A DNA stretch of 64,000 nucleotides, taken from Rhabdophis nuchalis (lineage: Eukaryota; Chordata; Lepidosauria; Squamata; Natricidae). A program made the translations under genes and the position numbers. This document shows, one piece after another, positions 20,680-30,701 of the stretch. Each line of letters opens with the position of its first letter. The first letter of the stretch is position 1. The stretch lies in NCBI GenBank assembly GCA_039707465.1, contig CM077645.1, forward strand, positions 141,379,503-141,443,502, given 5' to 3'. Below the pieces are notes generated by a model. That model saw only the letters and a program-made list of their open reading frames with translations. It made no database searches and was not told the DNA's origin.

Positions 20680-22867
20680 AAAGATAACAATGGAATTGTG
20701 ATAATAATCTGACTCTCCCAGACTAAATGCTAGCAATGAAATTTACAAATGAAATTCAGTAGAAATGTTTAAAACTATGACTTGAAGTTATTCCCACTTG
20801 GCTAAAGAAGAGGAAGCATTGGAATCATACAGAAAGTTAATGCTTAGAATTCCTTTGCTTACAATACACTGTATATGTCACCTTCTCAATTTCATGACAT
20901 AAACCCACACCAATTCTCCAGTATCTTAGCTGGAGATACACACACACACACACACAAACACACTTCTCTTTATTTGTAATTAGTTCAATTGCTGGACAGT
21001 AGTTTCAGCTAGTAGTCTGTCTCAAAAATTACAACTGGAGTTTTGCAAGCAGCAAGTCCCAACATTTCATTTACTATCACTTTCTCACAAATGCTACAAA
21101 TACCAAGTTTTCCAAAGGTGAATTAGATAATGTAGAAAAAGAGGAGGGAAATGCAATACTCCTCAACAAATCATTTAATTAATCAAAGACAAGATTGTTT
21201 TAAGAACCGGATGATATACTCATTTTGTCCTGATTGATGAATGTTCAAGCAACCTGCATGAAGATTAAAAGTCATGATAATAATGTAAGTAACATCATGG
21301 AAATGTAGTATTAAATCACAGAGAGGTTGAGGCATTTATCCATCCATCCATCTATTCACTCATCCATATATTTTATGGTTTCCTTTCAATTAATTACCCA
21401 AAGCCCATAGATCATCAATATTATCATTCAGATGATTACATTTCTAAAGAAGAAAAACCCTAGGCATGAATTGCCAGTATAAGGTACCAAACAAATGTGA
21501 TGGGAAATTTACGTTTCAGTTGAAAAATTGTTCCACTATGAACAAATAAATTAAAGGATGTGAATTTCAGAATAAAATAAAGTTGGAAACATTTTCTAAA
21601 ACCAGTGAATTCAGAGATGGATGAATGGACGGGTGGGTAAGCCAACCAGCCTCCGCCATAGATAGTGTTGCCAATAACCTGACAGTGAACATAACGTTAT
21701 GTCCCTTTGAGGTAAACTAATTTTTAAAAAGCCAAAAATATAAAGGGCCAAAAATGGAAGTTTACCCTTACAGAGGCTTAAGACGTTTATTTTTCTTCCT
21801 ATTTCTTCAAAAACAATTAACTAAATAACCAAGATGCATTTAAAATTGGATTTTTGCTTAAATTACATGAATTAATATATGACTTGTATCCTTCTGTTGC
21901 TGCTGAATTTCATGAATGCATCCATTTCTGGAAGAAGAAGAAAAGCACTTAAATATTGGAACAGATAAAAGGTAGTATATATTGTACCTTTTAAATTAAA
22001 TTAAATTAAATTAAAATCAAGCTAGAAATATTTCTCTACAAATGTGCTACACAGTTCCTGCTGTTTCTTCAGTTTTCCCACCCCATCCTCATCCCCTGCC
22101 AATGAAATTCAGCTGAAAAAAATGCCAACTTTAATGACATATTTTTCTATTAAAAGGATGATGAGGTATTGAATGAAAGGGACAATATTCCTTTAAAATT
22201 TATCAATCCCTCCCAATAGAGAAAAGCTCTTCATCCCACCCCATTGTCATAATTGTGATCATCATTGCAACTTCCTAGCTGCAACCAAGAAGAATAAGAA
22301 CAGTGGCAGAATTGAATTCAAAGACAATTGTATCCCATTATCCTTACTTGTTGCTTCTTCAGCAATTGATGAAAATGACTATTAAAATAATGCCAAAATA
22401 AATGAGTAGATAGATAAGGAGTTCCTAGTGTGGTATTGATGGGCTCTATTGAGTTCATGGACATCGTCCTTGGTGTTTTCTCCATCTCCTACTTCACCCT
22501 ATTTTTTAACATTTATATTTTTTTTAATATTAAGCCCCCACAAAAAGACATTTTAATTTCCCACTACTTGCTGCACAACAAAGCCAACATTTTAATCCTT
22601 ATTTCCAGCCATTTCCAAACAGGTTTAACAATGTAATTAGAAACTAACAGCACTGAAGGTCAAAGGCTAGTTTATTTGTAAACCACCATATCTGGAAGGA
22701 ATGGATTGTAAAAGGTGACAGGGAGCAACCTCACTAATATACATTCTGACTAAATTACGTGATCAGACTTCCACTTGTTTTGAGTCCTCAGAACTAATCA
22801 GATAAAGCATGTAAACAAGTCTTTTTAATCAAACATTCTGATTTTTTCTTTGATTCTGAGCATTGCT
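20680..22867. other. AT-rich non-coding with small simple repeats
   Basis: No gene is seen. It contains a short (AC)n at 20,938-20,956, a TCCA-type patch near 21,340, and a (TTAAA)n pentamer run at about 21,990-22,013. A 68-codon hydrophobic open frame at 22,430 has no family signature. Confidence 0.5.
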
Positions 22868-23097
22868 GTGATGATGCAGTGGTGAGAATGCAGTATTGCA
22901 GGCTAACCCACTGTTCACTGCCAGGAGTTCGATCCTGACCATCTCAAGGTTGACGCAGCCTTCCATCCCTCTGAGGTAGGTAAAACAAGGACCCAGAATG
23001 TTGGGGAAAATATGCTGACTCCGTAAACCACTTAGAGAGGGCTATAAAGCACTGTGGAGTACATTATATAAGTCTAAGTGCTATTGCTATTGCAAAG
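22868..23097 (+). mobile_element. tRNA-derived SINE, near full length
   Basis: The head has a box A-like segment (gtggtgagaatgcagtattg) and a good pol III box B (gagttcgatcctg, about 22,925-22,937). The body has aaggttgacgcagccttcca and gggctataaagcactgtgg, and the 3' end is aagtctaagtgctattgctattg. This head/body/tail order is that of a common squamate SINE. A minus-strand relative lies at 50.2 kb. It is not a functional tRNA. Confidence 0.78.
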
Positions 23098-24197
23098 ATA
23101 GCATCCTTTTTTCTACAAGACTGCGTTTTTCAGTGAAACATCTAAGCAAGTACAATTCAGCTAATGCATGCAAAGAGACTCTCTCTCTTCCTGTATCTGC
23201 TGTCAAGAGTGTTTGGAATGTAGCATACTAAGTTTCTATTGAAACATTAACATCTCTCTGCAGACAGTGCTACTATTTTTATTAAACGTATAGTGTCACT
23301 AAACAAAGTGTTGCTGTTACTAAACTCCTTAGAGTCAGATAGGATCCATTTAAAGCTTCTCTCTTGTGGCTACTGAAAATTGGATTTTCTTTCTTGTGTA
23401 GTCTCTGGATATCTCCAGAAACCTCCATAGGGTACTAAACCTTAGCAATTCAATTTCTAGAATTCCCCAGCCAGAGCAGTTGACTAGGGAATTCTGGGAG
23501 TTGACATCCATATATCATAGAGTTGTCAGCTGAAAAGCATAGGATAGACAAATCTCATGTAACATTGTTCCCTTTCATAATCCTCCTTGGTGGTTCTGAA
23601 TCACCGTGGAACTTTTCAGTAGCTGCCTCCTCCTCCTCCTCCTCCTCCTTCTTTTCTGCCTTTCTCCAGCTTTGGTTTTCCTCCTAACTCTTCTTGTTGG
23701 TTTTTTAGGCTATTCCAAACTTTCCTCTCTCATGAGAGGCTGTCCTGTGTAGTAAGCCTCTTATTTTCTCCAAGTGTCAAATCTACCCTCTGCTCCTAAG
23801 CTTTGGAGACCAATGTCACAAATGTTTAAATAGTTTTCTTCATATATGCACTAACGTGGTAGTGGCATAATGCAATTTGACTCTCTATTTAAATTTGCCT
23901 GTGTGCTTTCAGGCCATGGTGTTTACAAGGGGGCGACAATATGTGCAATTATGTTATAATGTTTTTACCTTGACTTGTGTATTTATATCAGACATGGAGA
24001 CATTTATCAACTTTGCTAAAAATGTGGCTAATTTAGTCATGTAATGCTGGTTTCTACAAGAGCAAGGAAACTTTCTGTAGTGTATAGGTATGATTTAAGA
24101 GCCCTGCCACACAATAACTAGCCTTCTCTTGCTTATCACATGCAACAACTTCACAGTGTTGCCAGCTAGAGCTTCATTCAGGTGGCCAATAAAAGGA
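23098..24197. other. Non-coding; decayed hAT MITE near 23.45 kb
   Basis: Around 23,435-23,530 the core ctagaattccccagcc..gggaattctgggagttgacat resembles the palindromic hAT MITE at 37.4 kb, but the ends are too decayed to define. A (CTC)n patch lies near 23,625-23,650. No gene is seen. Confidence 0.5.
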
Positions 24198-24226
24198 CGG
24201 ACACACACACACACACACACACACAC
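24198..24226. repeat. (AC)n microsatellite
   Basis: A pure AC dinucleotide run of about 28 bp. Confidence 0.95.
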
Positions 24227-24271
24227 TGCAACTAGCCTTGTACTCCAGTCTAGTTTTTCTGTGGTTTGCAC

Positions 24272-24313
24272 AATTTCTTCCGCAGATGGGAGAATTTCTT
24301 CCGCAGATGGGAG
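24272..24313. repeat. 21-bp tandem duplication
   Basis: A 21-base unit, aatttcttccgcagatggg plus ag, occurs twice in a row with no mismatch, suggesting a recent local duplication. Confidence 0.9.
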
Positions 24314-24894
24314 ATGTTTACTTGTAGAGTAACATGTAGAGAATGGATTGTAAGGAAGGGCAATGATAGTAGGGTACAATGACACCTTCAGTTGAAAAAT
24401 GATAGAAAACACAGGAGTGGCGAAAAGGCTGGATTGTTTCTACCAATAGGAAATTGCCTACCTTTCCTGAAGCAAAATGCTGCAAAAACTGTCCTCAACA
24501 TCTATTCTAGTGCATACTAAGTAGTCTTCTACTCAGTGTCTTCTAAAAGCTCAGTGGTGCTATGGGATATTGGAGAGTGACTATAGAGGGAAAGGTCTGA
24601 AATGCCCTTACCATTTTCTGTGGAGATTCTCAATCATCTAGGTTATGGTTGCCCCAAAAGTGATTTTTCAAGAGGCAACTGAACTTTCTGTTTTTTCTTT
24701 GAAGACATTTCACTTCTCGACCAATATATGAATATCAGAAAAGTTCAGGAGGATCTTCAATGCAATATATGTGCACATTTCAAACTCAAGAATACACTAA
24801 GGCATAATCTTGTCCACTCCAAAGATAAAACACCCAGACACAAACTGAGCAACATGATGTATAAAGTACAATGAAGTGAGTCATGTGCAGATCT

Positions 24895-25160
24895 GTACAT
24901 TGGGGAAACAAACAACCACTTCATAAATGCATGACATGACATAGGAGAACAAACCTATCAGGACTGGATTCAGCAGTCCATCTGCATTTAAAAGACAAAG
25001 GCCACTCTTTTGAAGACAGCAAAGTCCATATTTTGGACAGAGAGGATTGCTGGTTTGAAAGAAGGAGGCCATCTATGTCAAAACTGAACAGCCCTTTCTC
25101 AATAGAGGGGGAAGGATATGACATCATCTATCTCCAGTCTACAACACAGTCCTTTCAACA
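24895..25160 (+). pseudogene. GIY-YIG endonuclease remnant of PLE
   Basis: Plus-strand translation gives a decayed C..LYIGET-like segment around 24,890-24,905 (tctgtacattggggaaacaa), then conserved blocks LKDKGHSFEDSKVHILDRED, CWFERRRPSM and LNSPFSIEGEGYDIIYLQS. These are the hallmark C-terminal blocks of one PLE nuclease group. Stops and small deletions interrupt the frame, and no start or upstream RT is visible, so it is a dead fragment. The family assignment rests on the motif order recalled from known PLEs. Confidence 0.68.
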
Positions 25161-25315
25161 GTTCTAAGAAGGTTCCAGAACCATTTACACCCCTCAGGTG
25201 AGCCTGATTGCACAGATAAACCTCCAGGAGGTCTTATCAATTAGCGAAAAGAATGCAAATGATCAGCTGTCTGCAAGGAATATAAATCCTTCCATTTCCC
25301 GCCATCCAGTCAGAG

Positions 25316-25349
25316 CTGAAGAAGCTTTTTGGAGCAGAAGCAAAACATC
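25316..25349 (+). ncRNA. Decayed hammerhead-like motif in second PLE end
   Basis: The terminal repeat contains ctgaagaagc, a short loop, then gcaaaacatc. The pattern parallels the CTGAAGA..GAAACGT motif of the other PLE, but the expected GAAA has become AAAA, consistent with CpG decay (GCGAAACGTC to GCAAAACATC). It is probably inactive. Confidence 0.35.
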
Positions 25350-25405
25350 TTCAAAGAAAAACCAGAAAGTCCAGTTGTCTCTTGGGGGAAAAAAGCACTT
25401 TTGGA

Positions 25406-25610
25406 ACTACCCATGCCATTATTTAATGGCAAAGTCTATAGTAGATTGTCCTTTTGTCTCAGGAAGCAGTTTAAACTACCAGGAACTTTTGTTGAGTGTT
25501 TAAACAAGCATCTGAAAGAGCTGACTCAAAGTTCCATGTCTTTGAAGGAAAGACATTTTCCATGTATGGAATTAGTTCTTCCCTTGAAAAAGTGTTTGAT
25601 TCGGACATTA
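25406..25610. other. Unassigned sequence between PLE and LINE
   Basis: I recognise no family here. A 101-codon plus-strand frame (25,198-25,503) merely crosses the PLE end. Confidence 0.4.
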
Positions 25611-25770
25611 ATATTCAGACACTGGTAAGGTCACATTTGAAGACCTACCTAGTGGCGATAGAAGCGGCGAAGCGTAATTACTTCTCCGCTCTTATCGCGT
25701 CTGCAGATAACCCTATTGTTTTAATAGGGTCTTAAATTATTTTGGCACGGGTTAAACTTATTTAATTTCG

Positions 25771-26255
25771 CCACGATGTAGAAAAGACGTGGAGACTCTG
25801 GAAAGAGTGCAGAGAAGAGCAACCAAGATGATTAGGGGACTGGAGACTAAAACATATGAAGAACGGTTGCAGGAACTGGGTATGTCTAGTTTGATGAAGA
25901 GAAGGACCAGGGGAGACATGATAGCAGTGTTCCGATATCTCAGAGGGTGCCACAAAGAAGAGGGAGTCAAACTATTCTCCAAGGCACCCGGGGGCAGGAC
26001 AATTATCAATGGGTGGAAACTAATCAAGGAGAGAAGCAACTTAGAACTAAGGAGAAATTTCCTGACAGTTAGAACAATTAACCTCTGGAACAGCTTGCCT
26101 CCAGAAGTTGTGAATGCCCCAACCCTGGAAGTCTTTAAAAAGATGTTAGATAGCCACTTGTCTGAAATGGTATAAGGTTCCTGCCCACGCAGGGGGTTGG
26201 ACTAGAAGACCTACAAGGTCCCTTCCAACTCTGCTATTGTATTGTATTGTATTGT
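25771..26255 (+). mobile_element. CR1 LINE, 5'-truncated
   Basis: It carries the CR1 C-terminal coding end and the well-known CR1 3'UTR: ggttggactagaagacctac then aaggtcccttccaactctg, followed by a (TATTG)n tail at 26,236-26,255 in place of the usual octamer repeats. Tail-type repeats like this are typical of snake CR1 copies. Confidence 0.88.
25789..26175 (+). pseudogene. CR1 ORF2 C-terminal fragment (128 codons open)
   Basis: The frame reads METLERVQRRATKMIRGLE, then YEERLQELGMSSLMKRRTRG, DMIAVFRYLRG, and ends FLTVRTINLWNSLPPEVVNA and LEVFKKMLDSHL. This is the region downstream of the RT in CR1 proteins (LE.VQRRATKMI, L..RR.RGD.I..YK, F..R....WN.LP..VV). The RT and endonuclease are missing, so it encodes no enzyme; the ATG used is internal. 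The frame is open to the natural stop, indicating a moderately young copy. Confidence 0.88.
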
Positions 26256-26455
26256 AATTTAATTTTAAATTTATTCAACTGATTGTATTTATATGTATTT
26301 TATCTTTTTTATCATCCCTGTGCACCGCCCTGAGTCCCAATAGGGAGAGAGGGCAGTATACAAATAAAATAAAATAAAATAAAAAAATAAATCAGCCTGC
26401 CACCCTGTTTAGGGTAACCAACTCCCTCCTTCATCAGAGGGCGCGGGATGCCCCT

Positions 26456-27427
26456 TTGCAGGGTCATGTGGAGGAATTTGGGTGTCATCTGCATGATAAA
26501 ATCGATCAGATCTGGGCCGGATTGGCCTCCGACTGGACTAGTTCAGATGGGCTGACGGCGGCAGGTCTTGAGTCAGTCATCTGGGAAGAGTTCGATCCTA
26601 TGACTCCCGAGGACATGAACAGGATGCTGGGGTGGCTGAACGCCACCACATGTTTATTGGACCCGTGTTCCTTGTGGATGGTACTGGCCTCCCGGGAGGT
26701 TACACGAGGCTGGCTCCAGAGAATTGTCAATGCTTCTCTGAGTGAGGGGTTCCTACTGGCCGCCTTGAAAGAGGCGGTGGTGAGGTCCCTCCTCAAGAAG
26801 CCCTCCCTGGATCCGGCTGTGTTGGCCAACTACCGTCCTGTCTCCAACCTTCACTTTCTTGCAAAGGTTGTTGAGAGTGTGGTGGTGTGGCAGCTCCCTC
26901 AGCACCTGGAGGAAACTGTATATCTGGACTCACGCCAGTCCGGCTTCCAGCCTGGGCACAGCAAAGAGATGGCATTGGTCGCATTGGTAGATGATCTCTG
27001 GAGGACTCGGGATAAGGGTTGTTCCTCTATCCTGGTCCTGTTAGACCTCTCAGTGGCTTTTGATACCATCGACCATGGTATCTTGTTGCACCGGCTGGAG
27101 GGGCTGGAGGTGGGGGTCACCGTTCTATGGTGGTTCTCCTCCTACCTCTCCGACCGGTCACAATTTGTGTTGGCAGGAGGGCAGAGGTCGACATCGAGGT
27201 GCCTCTCATGTGGGGTACCAGAGGGGTCAGTCCTCTCGCCTCTCCTGTTTAACATCTACATGAAGCCGCTGGGTGAGATCATCCGTGGTTTTGGGGTAGA
27301 ATTCCATCAGTACGCTGATGATATTCAGCTGTACATCTCTACCCCGGACCACCCCAACGATGCCGTGGAAGTGATGTCCCAGTGTCTGGAGGCCGTGCGA
27401 GTCTGGATGGGGAGAAACAGGCTCTGA
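26456..27427 (+). pseudogene. LINE reverse-transcriptase region (323 codons open)
   Basis: This is the RT part of the split LINE: LLKKPSLDP and NYRPVSNLHFLAKVVESVV, SGFQPGHSKEMALVALVDD, motif A with AFDTID ([11 protein letters not shown]), [14 protein letters not shown] (Q replaced by E in the usual GVPQG), and YADD in HQYADDIQLYIS. The frame ends at a stop where sister copies read RLNPSKTEW, so C-terminal domains are cut off; their remains lie at 27,430-28,125. The endonuclease is missing. The Q-to-E change and the stop make function unlikely. Confidence 0.85.
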
Positions 27428-27633
27428 CTCAACCCATCCAAGACTGAGTGGCTGTGGCTTCCGGCGTCACGATATAGCCAGTTGGTACCATCTCTGGCTA
27501 TTGGGGGCGAGTCATTGGCCCCTGCAGAGAGGGCTCACAACTTGGGTGTCCTCCTGGATTCTCGGCTGTCTCTAGAAGACCACATGACAGCCGTGGCCAG
27601 GGGGCTTTTTATCAGGTCCGCCTGATATGCCAA

Positions 27634-28125
27634 TTGCGTCCCTTTCTGGATCGTGATGCTTTACTCACAGTCACTCAAGCCCTTGTCATCTCCCGCCTTG
27701 GCTATTGTAATGCTCTCTACATGGGGCTTCCCTTGAGGTCCACCCGAAGGCTCCAGCTAGTTCAGAATGCGGCCGCGCGTTGGATTCTGGGAGCGTCTAG
27801 ATGCTCCCACGTGACACCTCTCCTGCGCCAGCTGCACTGGCTGCCTGTGGCTTTCTGGGTGCATTTCAAGGTATTAGTAACCACCTTTAAAGCAGTCCAT
27901 AGCAGGGGACCTGGCTATCTGCAAGACCTCCTCCTGCTACCAAATACCTCCCACTGTCTGGTTCGCTCCCACAGAGAGGGCCTCCTCAGGGTGCCACCAG
28001 CCACGCAATGTCGGCTGGCGACTCCCAGGGGGAGAGCCTTCTCTGTGGCAGCCCCGCCCTCTGGAATGACCTACCCCTTGACCTACGGACAATCACAGAC
28101 CTATGCCTCTTCCATCGGGCTTTGA
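27634..28125 (+). pseudogene. LINE ORF2 C-terminal region
   Basis: An open frame matching the C-terminus of the 997-aa LINE protein: RPFLDRDALLTVTQALVIS, YCNALYMGLPLR, RRLQLVQNAAARWILGASR, TPLLRQLHWLPVAF and SHREGLLRVPPATQCRLATP. It is displaced from the RT frame upstream by a one-base-type frameshift near 27,600 (gccaggggg run), and ends early because of another shift around 28,060. It is part of the same insertion as 26,456-27,427. Confidence 0.85.
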
Positions 28126-28372
28126 AGACCCACTTATTTCGAGTGGCCGGCCTGGCATAGTTTTTAATCTGGCATACTTTTAAACGTTTTAGTTTTATAT
28201 GGTTTTAGTAGGGATTTTAATAGGTTTTAGACAGGCTACTCATTGTCTAATGTATTTTAATAGGTTTTTAATTGTTTTCTATGTTTTATTTGTGATTTTA
28301 CTGCTGCCTGTACACCGCCCTGAGTCCCGGAAGGGAGAAGGGCGCTATAGAAATTTAAATATTAAATTAAAT

Positions 28373-29215
28373 TTATTTATTTATTTATTTGTTTGTTTAT
28401 TTAAATTTATATCCCGCCCTTCTCCACAGAGGACCCAGGGCGGCGCAAAGGAAATTTAAAAAACATACAAAATACAATAAATATAATTTAAAAGACTATT
28501 AAATAAACCTATCCTGCGCTAAAACCAAAATTTTAAAACCGAATTTAAAACTACCTAAAAGTCCCCATGGGAGGTTAGGCTAGGCCGGCTTGTTGAAACA
28601 AATATGTCTTGAGACATTGGCGGAAGAGGCAGAGGTCGGTGATGGTACGTAATTCAGGGGGTAGGTCATTCCAGAGGGCTGGCCCCGCCACAGAGAAGGC
28701 TCTTCCCCTGGGTGTCGCCAGTCGGCATTGTCCGGCCGACGGCACCCTGAGAAGGCCCTCTCTGTGGGAGCGTATCGGTCTAAGGGATGTATGGGGCAGG
28801 AGGTGGTCTCGCATATAACTAGGCCCCGAGCCATGGAGCGCTTTAAAGATAGTTGTCAGAACCTTGAAGCGCACTTGAAAGACCACAGGAAGCCAATGCA
28901 GCTCGCGCAGGATCGGTGTTATGTGGGAGCATCTAGTGGCTCCCATAATCACCCGCGCGGCTGCGTTTTGCACTAGCTGTAGCTTTCGAGTGCACCTCAA
29001 GGGAAGCCCCATGTAGAGAGCATTACAGTAGTCGAGTCGGGACGTCACGAGAGCTTGAATGACTGTGCGAAGGGCAGCCTGGTCCAGTAAGGGGCGCAAT
29101 TGGCGCACCAGGCGTACCTGATGAAATGCCCCCCTGGCCACGGCTGCCACATGGTCCTCCATGGACAGCCGGGAATCCAGGAGGACACCCAAATTGCACG
29201 CCCTCTCCTTAATAT
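28373..29215 (-). mobile_element. CR1/L2-group LINE, 3' end only, tail-to-tail with neighbour
   Basis: A minus-strand copy of the same LINE family, 5'-truncated at about 29,215. Its (AAAT)n tail (about 28,373-28,400) abuts the tail of the plus-strand copy ending at 28,372, so two LINEs meet tail to tail. The 3'UTR has the ggcgggatataaattt-type end. No target duplication is visible at the junction. Confidence 0.85.
28575..29192 (-). pseudogene. LINE ORF2 C-terminal fragment (205 codons open)
   Basis: The frame starts [20 protein letters not shown] and continues through QVRLVRQLRPLLDQAALRTV, YCNALYMGLPLRCTRKLQLV, WLPVVFQVRFKVLTTIFKAL and SVAGPALWNDLPPELRTITD to the natural end. It is the C-terminal fifth of the 997-aa protein without endonuclease or RT. 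The frame is undamaged, so the truncation probably happened at insertion and not through later decay. Confidence 0.88.
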
Positions 29216-29331
29216 TGTCAAATTAAATTAAATATGTCCTAGGTAAATCATTCCGAAAGCAAATCTCAATATTTCAATCCAAATTTATTGAATGATAATT
29301 GATTATGTGCCATCAAGTTTTTTGCTACTTA

Positions 29332-30089
29332 TTCAAGATGGCGGCGCACTTAGGCACTGCGGCTTTGAGCTCCTGGTGTCACAGTAGTTAGGCAAAAACT
29401 AGTCTATACCCGCAGGGAGTTATTAAGTTATTATTAAAGATTGGATCTTCTAGTCGACTCGATATTACCAGCGACTTCCAGCAGTCTCATAATATACTGA
29501 GTGACATAGTAAAACTGCCAGGCTCTCCATGGTTCGTTGTTTGGCCTAGGAGGCAGTGAAGAGAGCCAAAGCAGAAGCAGGGATGCAGAGCAGGTTTGCT
29601 AGTTTGATTATGGAAGCAGCCTCACAGACCAGCATTACGAAGCATTTACTAACCAACTCTAGATCCTTTGTCCACAAAACTGATGAACTAGAGCTATGGA
29701 TGGCAGCGAATAAGCTCATTCGTGACTGCTGTGTGATGATCATCACAGAGACCAGGCTTCATCCACTTGTACCGGATGCATCTGTGGAGCTAACTAACTG
29801 CACCACACACCGCTTTGACAGAAACAACAACTCTGGTAAAAGCAAAGGTGGAGGACTGTGTATTTACACACATAATAACTGGTGTACTAACAGTAGAGTT
29901 GCTTATACACACTGTTCTGCAGACTTGGAATTCTCAACTGTCATTTGTCGGCCATTTTATCTGCCTGGAGAGATTTCTGTTATAGTTGTCACTGCTGTCT
30001 ATATTCCACCTGATGCAAATGTTAGCACAACGCTCAAACCAATTTCATTGTAATTTTTATTTTATTTTATTACAATGACAATAAAGATT

Positions 30090-30090
<1 letters not shown>
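29332..30090 (+). mobile_element. Rex1-like LINE with the RT region deleted
   Basis: The 5' end looks intact (cttattcaagatggcggcgc, a typical LINE 5' start), followed by about 220 bp of leader and the endonuclease N-terminus. At about 30,035 the sequence jumps directly to a 3' end, aaaccaatttcattgtaatt..acaatgacaataaagatt, followed by a (GAT)n tail. More than 2 kb of endonuclease C-terminus and RT is absent. Such a head-to-tail derivative could only move with help from a full-length relative. Confidence 0.7.
29556..30053 (+). pseudogene. Rex1-like endonuclease N-terminal fragment (165 codons)
   Basis: The open frame contains LLTNSRSFVHKTDELELWMA, then CCVMIITETRLHPLVPDASV, KSKGGGLCIYTHNNWCTN, DLEFSTVICRPFYLPGEIS and VVVTAVYIPPDANVSTTL. 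These are the first conserved blocks of the AP-endonuclease of Rex1/CR1-group LINEs, including the catalytic N (in NSRS) and E (in ITET). The later GDFN and SDH motifs are missing because of the deletion, so no active nuclease can be made. The last residues come from the 3' end sequence. The frame has stayed open, which suggests a recent deletion event or a short age. Confidence 0.72.
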
Positions 30091-30131
<41 letters not shown>

Positions 30132-30162
30132 GTGATGATGATGTTGTTGTTGTTGTTGTTGT
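30091..30162. repeat. (GAT)n and (GTT)n microsatellite at LINE tail
   Basis: About 17 GAT units, one interrupted, then six GTT units, directly following the LINE 3' end. The repeat was probably seeded by the element's own tail. Confidence 0.95.
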
Positions 30163-30422
30163 TTTCAGTTCTTAAGACTGATAGAGTCTTAAGAACTAGA
30201 TACAATTTCTGCGTGAGAATCTACCCCTGACCTAGTATTTCATATCTCCCAATCTTGTATTCATTGACAATGTAAGTGAGTTTATCCACCTTACTGCCAT
30301 CATCCTCTATTTCTCTTCTATCTTTTCCAGCATTACTGCCTTCACTAGAAAGCTAAGTCTTTACCTAATATGTGGAATTAATTGAATCCAAGCTATTGTC
30401 AAATCCAAGCATTAGAGGTATG

Positions 30423-30620
30423 CACTATATTTTTATGTATTCTTTATGCACAAAACTGATAAAGCTGTAACAATGGCGCCTGTGACTCAAAGGCAGGCTT
30501 TAGATAATATATAACTATGGATGAACTCATTATAGATTTTCTAATGCCTGCTTTTGATTCACAGGTGCCATTGTGTGGCATTAATGATGTTGTGCATAAA
30601 GAGTATATAAAAATTTAGTG
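30423..30620. mobile_element. 200-bp imperfect inverted-repeat element
   Basis: Left arm: cactatatttttatgtattc..tttatgcacaaaactgat..caatggcgcctgtgactcaa. Right arm, reversed: cactaaatttttatatactc..tttatgcacaacatcatt..caatggcacctgtgaatcaa. The arms are about 90 bp with several mismatches. It is MITE-like and non-coding. No clear target duplication. Confidence 0.7.
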
Positions 30621-30701
30621 TTTCTTTCTAATTCTGAAATTTAATAATAACTGAATTACAGAATAGCCAAACAATGCATGGTATACCTCAGAATTCATAT
30701 T

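Larger units (their letters stand above)
24620..25405 (+). mobile_element. Second PLE type, decayed, with inverted ends
   Basis: Both ends carry the same sequence in opposite orientation: tgaactttctgttttttctttgaagaca near 24,680-24,710 and, reversed, ggactttctggtttttcttt near 25,350-25,375, each next to a caaaagtg..ttttt block. Between them the plus strand keeps GIY-YIG nuclease remnants typical of a vertebrate PLE type (KDKGHSFEDSKVHILDRED then CWFERR and the terminal GEGYDIIYLQS). The frame is broken by several stops and the YIG core is damaged. No RT is present. Confidence 0.72.
25712..26392 (+). mobile_element. Insertion in LINE: LINE 3' end that itself holds a CR1 copy
   Basis: The outer layer is a LINE 3' end (25,712-25,770 and 26,255-26,392) ending caccgccctgagtcccaata, then agggcagtatacaaa and an (AAAAT)n tail. 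The inner layer (about 25,771-26,255) is a 5'-truncated CR1. The order of insertion is therefore LINE, then LINE tail, then CR1. Confidence 0.65.
25611..28372 (+). mobile_element. CR1/L2-group LINE copy with nested insertion
   Basis: A plus-strand copy of the same family as the 6.7-9.9 kb element, 5'-truncated at about 25,611 (it begins in the linker between endonuclease and RT). Its target sequence, ctgcagataaccacccagcc in sister copies, is interrupted at about 25,712 and resumes at about 26,393 (gccaccctgtttagggtaac). The 3' end (accgccctgagtcccggaag, then gggcgctatagaaatttaaa) runs into an AAATTAAATT tail at 28,372. ORF damage includes a stop at 27,427 and frameshifts around 27,600. Confidence 0.85.

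Noticed and set aside
20478..20690. Open frames of 67-68 codons rich in S/L or R/E
   Set aside because: They are direct translations of the CT microsatellite on either strand.
22430..22636. 68-codon hydrophobic frame that might recall a receptor helix
   Set aside because: No receptor motif, no homologous extension on either side and no start context; AT-rich chance frame.
22868..22945. Possible tRNA gene (box B is good)
   Set aside because: No cloverleaf can be formed, and the sequence continues as a SINE body with a SINE 3' end.
30423..30620. Assignment to CACTA/EnSpm transposons
   Set aside because: Only the five terminal bases fit; no target duplication or subterminal repeats were seen.
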